Source: Arabidopsis thaliana (lineage: Eukaryota; Streptophyta; Magnoliopsida; Brassicales; Brassicaceae). From it: a stretch of 64,000 bases of DNA. The notes below the pieces were generated by a model. It was not told the origin of the DNA, did not search any database, and saw only the letters and a program-made list of their open reading frames with translations. The stretch covers positions 26,893,971-26,957,970 of the forward strand of contig NC_003070.9 of assembly GCF_000001735.4 (NCBI RefSeq), given 5' to 3'. The translations under genes and the position numbers were made by a program. Below, piece after piece: positions 55,425 to 64,000 of this stretch; the stretch's first letter is position 1; each line of letters opens with the position of its first letter.

Positions 55425-57510
55425 TTAATTGAGACTAGCCAATTGCTGAATGTTGATCGGGTACGCGACAGTGCGGTCACCAGCAAACGCTTTCTTTGCC
55501 ATTATGAGATTAACTTTCTCTGTAGGATGGAAAGCATCCCAAAACACATACTGATCTCTGTTAGGACAAGGCGTTTCAAAGGGAAGACAAGTGATCTGTC
55601 CTCTGTTTTTTCCTATTCCACAACATCCTTTGTCCATAGTAGTAAGACCTATAGAACAACACAACATTAATAGCTATAGATATTAGTTAGAGGTTATTTA
55701 GCTAGCTTAACGTTTGTTAATTACGTACCATAAGCTGCTTGGTTAGCAACGATGTCTTCGAACATATGAGCGATGTCGAGGTAAATAAATTTAGCATCCG
55801 GGAGATTCTGGTTGAGATTAGAGATCATTGTTTTAACGTTTGTGTTGAAAGGAAGAACAAGTTGGTTCACTTCTTCCGAGCATTTACCGTCGTTTCCTTG
55901 AGCTAGAATGCTGGGAATGCACCCCATTCTTCCAAGTCCGGCCACTACAAATTTCCGACCACCAAGATTATATAGTCTCTGCATTACCAAAAAAACAACA
56001 ACACATTTTGATTATATTTTCGCTTCTTACTCGATTAGTACTATCAATTAAAATTAGAGATCATTCTTTTGTTTTTGTTGTATTACGGTGAGCTGATCGG
56101 TGTAATGTTGAACCAAGAGATCACCGAACTGTTGGGAGTTGTATTGGTTACGGGTAGGGAAATTGGGCATCAAGTAATTGTTGAGATAGTCGTTGCTTCC
56201 CATTCCGATGAAGAACAAGCTTCGAGTCACCGAATCCGCAATGGCCACTGCACCACCGGACTTGCTCGCCACCTGATCTAGTGTTGTCTCGAAGTTATGA
56301 ATCTGCTGGTCGAAAGGTATGCGTCCCACCTGACCACCAGAACATAAACTCCACGTTACATTATTAATTATCGCATTTAGCAGGAGCACCCACAACCATT
56401 TTTCTTGGTACAATATGAAACCACAATGTTGCTCTTGAACATAGCTCATGTGATGTGACCACCATTGAAAATATATTTTCTTTCTCAAGAAAAAACGAAA
56501 AAATTGAAAGTATTTTGATTGATTTTGAATAAAAAAGATTTGTCACAATTTTTCTTTATGATCACTAATTTTTTTAAAATCAAATTAGAAACGATTTCAT
56601 TAAGATTTTAAAATATTAATTAATTTTTTGATGTTTACTCTTGTTTATTCACAAGCTCATAACAGAAAATAGATACACTTCAGAATTATGTAAGTTATTT
56701 ATAGTACATTTATTAGAATCCATTTAGAATTATTTAATACAAACTAAAATATTGGTCGGCTGATTAGTAGATACAAGTATATCTATGCTTAAAAAAAAAA
56801 AAAGTATATCAATGCTCTTCGGATAACTTACATTTCTTACAACAAATAGTAAAAAGAGAGTGTATATGTAACTATGTAAGTATGTAACATATATGCAACC
56901 TTTTCTTGTTAAGGATATAACATGCAACTTACGAATTGATTTACTTTTTTGCATAAAAGCTACTTACAAAGTTTCCTCCGGTGTCAGGAAGAATCCCCGC
57001 GGCTGCGGAAGCATAGTTGACACCACGAAGTACTTGATCTCCGGTAGCTTCCGAGTAGGCCGGAATCAGTGGCAGCCCCAATAGTTGAGCTATACGATCA
57101 ATGCATGCATGCATCATATATAATACTTATATCAGCCTCGTTCCAGTTTTAGGAGGAAGGAAAACTTATTATAATGCATAGAGTGAAAACTTACCAATCC
57201 CATCGACCATCGTTAAGCCATTGCAGAATCGACCGGTCGGACCGCCATTGAAATCAATGCCATAAGGAAAATAATTGGCTTTGGCAAAGGAAGGAATGTT
57301 ATTGTTATTCCCATTGTCTATTAGAGAGTCACCGAAGACAAACAGCGCCGGCACAATGCCATCACCGGTGTTTAGGTCGACCAGCGGAGGCGGAGGAGCA
57401 GAAATAGGTTCCTCAACCACAACTAGTTGGCCAGAGACGCCATGAAGGAGTTGGAGAACCACGGCAAGAAGAGCTGAGAAGAAGCAAAGTCGCCGGAAGT
57501 GGAAAGCCAT
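55425..57510 (-). CDS. GDSL esterase/lipase, secreted
   Basis: Five exons (57195-57510, 56968-57089, 56087-56329, 55729-55978, 55425-55648) encode 384 residues. A signal peptide ([20 protein letters not shown], to about residue 27) and a short Pro-rich linker (SAPPPP) precede block [15 protein letters not shown] (catalytic Ser). Later blocks are [21 protein letters not shown] (oxyanion Asn), and the terminal [10 protein letters not shown] (catalytic Asp and His). Plant GDSL enzymes act on cutin precursors, waxes or acyl esters outside the cell; the substrate here is not readable. It corresponds to At1g71691. Intron 2 is about 640 bp, long for this gene. Confidence 0.93.
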
Positions 57511-58932
57511 TATGAAGTTGTTTGTGTTTAGTAAGGTGTAACTTTTAACTTTTGTAGGTTGATTTTGGGGTGAAGAGACAAATAGATTTGGACAGATTTA
57601 TAGATAGATGAGAAGGGTTTGGTGAAGAGTAATAAATGTATTTATCCGTCTTCTACCACACCGTAATAACACAATCAGTGGTAGGTGAGTTGTCTACAAT
57701 ATTACTTAACATTATTGTAAACATGTCATTTTCCATAGCCAGATTTTTTGAGAAACGTTTAAATTGTAGCTATCGGAAAATTTAGCAATTAGTGTATTTT
57801 GAAAATTACATATTTAGAATTGAGATGCAAAACAAAATGTGTGTGCCAATTTATGATGTGTTTACTGTTTAGGCCGTATCACCAAAACAATCATTCATTC
57901 TTTTTTCTTTTTTTATTCTATAATTAATATTAGTTTAACAAAAGTATTTAAGTTGAAATATATGATCAGGATGACATAATTATTGATTTGGTGAAATGCA
58001 AGCCAGCACAACTAAAAAAAATATCATTTACTTAAACAATCGATTTCATTAAGCTCATTATATAAAATTCCTGTATTTTTTTTTTCACATATAAAATTCC
58101 TGTACATGATGAACTATTTGATCGAAAGAGGAAAGTAAACCAGGGAGAAGCGATTTATTAAAAAACATTTCTTACCAAATAAAAACATTGCATTTAAATC
58201 GTCGTTATTCTCAAAGACGTTTAATAAGCTGTCACGGTCAAATCGTGAAGACCAGTTATGTCGAAGACGAGGGCAGAAAAAGCAACAAATAAGCCTCTTC
58301 TATTACAAATGATGGTTGTAGATTTTAGCATGTCATTAAATTTAGGGTTGACTTTAATGTTTTGACTTCATCATATACGCGGGACCCAATAATATGGTAG
58401 TCTTTTTAAACCAATAAAATGTATAGTCCCATCGTATGTTAAGAACTTAAGATACAAAAAGTTTTCACATTTCTAGATTTGTTTCAAATTTCATGACATG
58501 ATCAGTTACGTTATGGAATCGAATCAGAGAAGCTTTAGTTGTGTCGAATTTCTATTTTCCATAAAGTATGAGTTGTCGACATTATAATTTTCATCATGGA
58601 TAACAATGTAAAATTATTAATTTAAAAAAACATTGTAAATATACACTGCAAAAAGAGGCTAGGTATCTTCAGTTAAACCCAAAACCAAATAATCCATAAA
58701 TTCAAAACATAGATAGAAAGTAGAAAGAGTTATAAGTACACACCACACTTGCAGTCATTTCATCTTCACACCAACAAATGTAAAACAAGAGGATAAAACA
58801 TACGGATAGATTTTCAACTGCCTAGCGAAGTTCCACAGGCTTTATTTTAATTATGTGTGATTTAACAACACTATATTATACTTACCAAGGTTATTTAAAT
58901 TCGTGAGACATAGTCTTCAAATACCCTATGGT
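57511..58932. other. Intergenic: GDSL promoter and AGL12 3' region
   Basis: About 1.4 kb without a gene. A short repeated TATAAAATTCCTGTA occurs at about 58060 and 58090. AT-rich sequence predominates. The AGL12 3'-UTR is expected near the right end. Confidence 0.55.
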
Positions 58933-60969
58933 CTAGAACTGAAATATTTCACTTGGCATTGTTAGCGGATAGGAATAGTTTGTCTCCATGACTGCGAAGT
59001 TAGCATCTAATATGCTATTGTTGTTTTCCTCTATCTGCATTTAATTCACCAACAAAATAAATCATTAGACAATAGCTAAGCAAAACACTCTAAAGATCAT
59101 CTGAATAGTGCGACTAGATAATTCTGCTGATAGAAGTTTCATAAGTTGTGCTATGATGAGATCATACAACTGATTTTGTTACCTTTTCGAGGAGATACTT
59201 GTTGGTGTTTTTGAGGACTCCTTCCTTTAAATACAAAAAAAAAAAAAAAAAAACTGTTAAAAATTTACATTAATTTAATATAATTGCTATAAAGCTGAAT
59301 ATACAATGTGTTTTTTTTTTTTGAAAAACATTTGTTTTTTTTGCTTACCTTGTTCCTCAATGACTGAATTTCTTGAAGCATAACATCCATCTGCAAATTT
59401 TACATAAAAGCTTTTCTAGTCAATCATTTTATATTCACTCTCCCTAACATTTGCACTAAATATATGCATGAAAACATGTATACATACCTTAGCAGAGCGA
59501 ATCTGAGAAATCCAATACTCAAGATGCTTCTCAAGCAAAAGAAGTTCTTCAAGATTCATAGCCCCATCTCCTCCTCCAAACATATAGCTGAAATCCATTT
59601 TAAATGCATTTACTCATATATGTATAAATTTATAACCCATAAGTAAGGAGATAGCATGCAAATAATCAGTATACCTTATCCCTTTCTGAAGCATCTCAAT
59701 CTCTTGCTTAAGCACGTTGATCTCATCTTTCGGATCCTAGAGAATTATAAACTTTTATTTCAATGTTTCTATACATTATTTGTAAACATATCTAAAAGCG
59801 GGTGAATTTTTTTGAAGATGTCGAATTACAAATAGTGACCCATGTTGGTACACACACACACAAACATGAAATACGTATATGCATCAATATATAAAATAAT
59901 AGTTCAAAGCGTGTCAATAACTATAGTTTAGGCCTTAGGGCAACCTTTATAAAGTGGTCAGATCAACTTTTATTAAAAGATTGTGCTGATTATAAACCAA
60001 TAATACTACTTCATTCCGAAACACAATGCGATTGAATAACCAGAGATATAAAATATTAATTAAAGTGTAATACATTGTCTCTAAGCATCTTTTACTTTAA
60101 CAGTAATTACTTTGACTTGTTTCGTAACTATTTTATGATAGTACAACGTTCCACAACAATGTCAGTTCCTCTCAGTAGTCAACAAATTAAAAATTCGGAG
60201 AATTGGAGAGCTAGGTGCAATGAATGTTGTACTTCACTAACTATTTTCATGTATAGAATCAGAATCAGGTGCCCTACCTAACTTCCCTGAGTATTTTAAT
60301 TTCAAATCAATTAACAACGTCCAACAGATTTTCCCTCTGCATGTCAACACGTGTTAGCATGTTGCACACTAAAATAATGTTTATGGAACAAAAAGACTAA
60401 ACTACCCCTTAAAAGAATGAAATGGAAAGAAGTGAAACTACTGACGACGAGGCACTAGTTTTAATATCAACCCAAAAATTCTATTTAAAAAAACAAACAC
60501 ATACGATAATCAATCCCAAAAATAAAGAAAAACTCGATGAAAGTAGATACTAATTAATGAGAATGAAAGAGAAAGTAGACGTACAAGATTTGGTGGTTGA
60601 AGTTGTTCTTGAGCAGTAAAAGTAGCAGAAGAAGAACCACGACCACCACCAGTACACTTCATGTACTTATCAATCATTCCCTCCATTGTTCTGAATTTAT
60701 AATCAGATTTACATATATAATATATGTTACTCTTTAGTCACATGTATATATATGAACACTAAGATATATATATGATATAATACGTACCCTTTAGTAGCGA
60801 GCTCAAAGAGCTTGCCCTGAGGAGAGAAGATCACAACACCGATCTCGGCATCACAGAGCACAGAGAGCTCCTTAGCCTTCTTGAGAAGACCAGTTCTCCT
60901 CTTGCAAAAAGTCACTTGTCTGTGAACCGGGTTCTCAATCCTCTTAAGCTGAATCTTTCCACGAGCCAT
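58933..60969 (-). CDS. AGL12: MIKC-type MADS-box transcription factor
   Basis: Seven exons (60788-60969, 60585-60690, 59675-59736, 59488-59587, 59349-59390, 59183-59224, 58933-59034) encode 211 residues. The MADS domain (1-60) begins [20 protein letters not shown] and runs through [16 protein letters not shown]. The intervening region is short with [11 protein letters not shown], and the K domain (about 92-170) has heptad helices ([39 protein letters not shown]). The C-terminus is short (TMPSEIFQF). It is AGL12/XAANTAL1 by sequence and length, a regulator of root meristem proliferation and flowering. Exon 2 and 3 are separated by an 848-bp intron, the longest of the gene, where such genes often keep regulatory elements. 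Confidence 0.95.
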
Positions 60970-63900
60970 CTCTCAATCAGAATATTTCCTTCTATCTGAT
61001 GATTTGACGTTTGGGTTTACGTTTAGAGTTGGATTTGGTTTTATGACTTGAAAGTTGAAACGTGAAACAACCTCCCACTAGTTTGAACTAGCTTCGAGGT
61101 TCCCCACTTAACTCTTTGGTTTCTCTGTTTCTTCGGAGACAACTGTGAAGTTATTACCAATCTCATGCCACCTTCTTGTCTTTATATATAATCTCCATTA
61201 TCATATTCTCCCACTAACTTCACTGCTTCTTAAAGCACCTTTTCCACATCAGCCTCATTTTCCCTTATATATGTATGCGCTCATATACGTTATATGTTAA
61301 GTATGCATTCATACAATAGTATATAGCTTTACATGCGAAAGCTCCGTCTTTCTTTGTTATTATAAGGGGTTTGTATTGTACTATCCCTTCCTCCTCTAGC
61401 TTGTAGTATAATTTCCTAGGTTTCTTTTTGATTGATTGATGTTACATCTGATGTGACATATGACCTGACATGCACTATTGTTACAATATCCAAATATATT
61501 TAACAATCTAATTTGGTACAATTTACATTCTACACCAAGAGATGGAGGCTGGATTTGATATGTGCAAGACTATATATATAAAAAAAGATTGAGTTCCCAA
61601 ATGGCATGCGATTCACTTTCTTAAAAAAAGAATTCTTTGTTTTATTTTTTATAAACAAAGCGTTATTATGTGAAGGATTTAGAGTAAATAAGAGTTCAAC
61701 AATGAAACAAAAACTAGTTCTGTTCCTAGTTAAACATTCATAGCATCTTTATTCATAGCATCATTTATTTTGCCTCTTATATTTACTAATGTATAGTTCT
61801 GAATATATCTCTGCACGTACCTCTCATATCTTATTTACTTTAACTGGATCCAAAGATCGAATATATTTATTTTGGGTTGATGACTTGATGTAAATCATTA
61901 AAAATACATAAAATTTCATCTTAAAATCAACTAATAATAAACAAGAAGTTATCAAAAAAAAAAAAAAAAGTGGGAGGTTTTTGCTCTATTGATTAAGCAA
62001 AAGTTTAATGTATTTACACTATCGAATTACCGTCCGAATAATAACAAAATATATTATATGTATATATTTTTGTTATTATTAAAACGAACCATATTTGATC
62101 TAGAGTTGAAACTCACATGATCTCTATTTAGTGTCTAAATATGAAATTCGATTACTAGAAAATATAAAGCAGACTAATAGAAAGAAGTTTACAAAGAATT
62201 TTCATTGTGGTATATATAGAACTGCTCATCATTATTATGTCATGTTAAAAATCCATGGTGAGCTTTTTATTCTGTATTTTTTTTTTTTTTTTCGTCCGAG
62301 CTTTTTATTCTGTATTGAATTATACATTTCTCACATTTAACGACGTGGAATTCTTAACCCATTTTAACAACTAAAAAGAACAATTAAGTGATGGTCATTA
62401 AGCATACTTAGCCCATATTAAAGCGGGTATCATGTGCATCTCATCGTGGTGGAGAACCAATGACCTGCCCATGTTAGGTGCCAATGTAGCCTTTTTTTTT
62501 TGTTAGGTGTATTAATTTATTGAATTTCACCTTTTTGCTTGTTAATTGATTAAGTAGGTCGTTTTTCTCCTTTCTAAATATTTTTTTGACCATCTTGCTT
62601 TGCCTTTGGTCTACATAACAAACTCCTGAATCTTATTCTTCTTCAACATTACGGGGTTTTTCAACTCACTTTTTTCTTGGAATATGGGATTTTTCTCTTA
62701 TTTCTGAGTAGAAAATCCACCTTATATTCGACATCAATATTTCAAAGAAATACATAATACATTGAAACATAGATTGATACTCTGTAACGATGGAACTTTT
62801 TTGGTTAAGGTCACTAACTGGTATTCTGTGAGCGGTTTAACTCATCATATAACAAAAGACTCACAGCTTCTTTTACCAAAAAAAAAAAAAAAGACACAGC
62901 TTTTAGCAACGTTTTTTACGATGGTATTTTTTAGCGTGGATTATATCATCAAATTTAAATTTCACCATGAAGAAAGTAAGGTTTAATCAAACTAGAATTA
63001 AATAACATTTTCCATGGACTAAATCCCCTTAGCAGCTAATTTTTTTTTTTTTTAATATAGCTAATGTAAGAGTATATTCCCTTTAACTAATTTAATCCAT
63101 CTTTACAGAATCCATAACTAAAAAATATGATAATTTCGTGGTGATTGTACACATTTCGATTTATTTTTTTTGTTGAAAAGGCCAAGGTTAGTATTCAAAA
63201 TAGTATTAGAATGGGATTCCTCTATAAATAATTTACATTTGCCATTACAACATAAACTGGTGTGGAACCAAAGTTCTAAACTATTGAAATCTAGTCAAAA
63301 TATTTCGCTGTCAAAATATGTATTTTGGACATTTTGATTTCGATGCTTCCAAAATTGAAATGATTGATCGTTCTAAAAACAGTTTAAACTTTAAGAAAGA
63401 GGGTCAGCTTAAGTAAGGAAGAAGGAAGTAAATAAAGAATCTTTGTCAAATCAAAATGCATCAAACATGCAAAACGCAAAAAGTGTGTGATCGATCTGTT
63501 GCTTCTTTTTCCTCGCATCTTTGCGCTCATTGGCTCGATCAAGATCGTATCTATGATTGACACTTGTTTGATTTTCATGTCTTTTAGGGGCATAAAGTTT
63601 CTTTTGATTCTCCACTCCCTAAAATTTATTTATTTCTTTGTATATTATTTATCCTAATGCATGCTTTTAATTTAACTATGAGCTTATGTGCATTGCGATC
63701 TGAGAAAGTGGGTTTCTTTAGATAACATTAATATATGAATTAATTGATATATGCTAGAAAAATCTAACTAGTATTGTTAGACATTCTAACCAATTATTTC
63801 TTCGAATATATGGATCTTACAATAAGAAACCAACTAAACTTTCATATTTTAATCCAAAGTAATTCCAAACTTTCAACTATTAATTCTTATTTCCCAAAAC

Positions 63901-64000
63901 TCAACGGAAAAAAAATCAGCCTCAAGTTTAAAGTTCATTTACTTTTTTTTTTAGCTCTTTTAATGGTCAATTTTCGTAAAAATTAGTTATATACACTGTT
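60970..64000. other. Gene-free 3-kb tract upstream of AGL12
   Basis: No gene is supported. The AGL12 promoter and any 5'-UTR start here. The tract has an A-run at about 61952-61968, then a TTGCTCTATTGATTAAGC stretch that resembles a tRNA A-box, and T-runs at 62280, 62490 and 63040. The direct TTTTTATTCTGTATT repeat at about 62265 and 62304 flanks a T-run. Short open frames at 62131-62340, 62762-62986 and 63384-63593 are low-complexity. Confidence 0.5.

Noticed and set aside
1-64000. CRISPR arrays, bacterial operons, viral insertions
   Set aside because: Gene structure is eukaryotic with GT-AG introns throughout, and no regular spaced repeats or viral genes were seen.

Overview
The window is a nuclear segment of a Brassicaceae plant. 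Gene content and order match the lower arm of Arabidopsis thaliana chromosome 1, roughly At1g71360 to At1g71692; that assignment is from my memory of the proteins, not a search. Introns are short with GT..AG ends, intergenic DNA is AT-rich, and the families are plant ones: PPR editing factors, RLPs, AP2/ERF, MIKC MADS-box and GDSL lipases. I found no bacterial-type operon, CRISPR array, rRNA, convincing tRNA or intact transposon. Exon models were built by hand; nearly all junctions were checked by reading-phase arithmetic, and total protein lengths were checked for every multi-exon gene.

Layout. 1-196: 5' end of a SUN-domain nuclear-envelope protein (minus). 3265-5411: DEAD-box helicase RH49 (minus). 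6019-7779: GH9 endoglucanase (minus). 9970-18600: a tandem three-unit receptor-like-protein (RLP) locus, consisting of a nearly deleted relic, RLP11 and RLP12 (plus). 19100-23545: SCYL2B, a clathrin-linked pseudokinase (minus). 23852-26089: DYW-class PPR protein (minus). 26594-27088: small NOPCHAP1-like protein (plus). 27301-30403: tubulin-folding cofactor E (minus). 33118-33669: ERF021 (plus). 34277-36346: PPR protein (minus). 36816-37443: small acidic protein (plus). 38109-39116: plastid NTF2-like protein (plus). 39356-41401: third PPR protein (minus). 42114-43361: PSB33, Rieske-fold thylakoid protein (plus). 44642-45073: ERF020 (plus). 45796-48336: CDK-like kinase with a membrane-anchor N-terminus (plus). 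50904-52761: LHT-type amino-acid transporter (plus). 53836-55094: DUF579 methyltransferase-like protein (plus). 55425-57510: GDSL lipase (minus). 58933-60969: AGL12/XAL1 (minus), followed by about 3 kb without a gene.

The genes are independent eukaryotic units. Themes that recur are ribosome biogenesis (RH49, the NOPCHAP1-like protein, both with GGCCCA or telo-box promoter elements), organelle gene expression and photosynthesis (three PPRs, NTF2-like, PSB33), cell wall (GH9, DUF579) and immunity or receptor signalling (the RLP cluster). GGCCCA-type elements recur in the promoters of housekeeping genes here, including four copies in one divergent promoter (41902-41997).

The observations most worth a second look are the RLP unit in which almost the whole ectodomain was deleted, the out-of-frame remnant of the conserved C-terminal tail just after the RH49 stop codon, a protein that looks like only the ends of a GeBP/storekeeper factor, loss of iron-sulphur ligands in PSB33, and an orphan promoter-like module at 48950-49070. 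I did not find a clearly new biological system.
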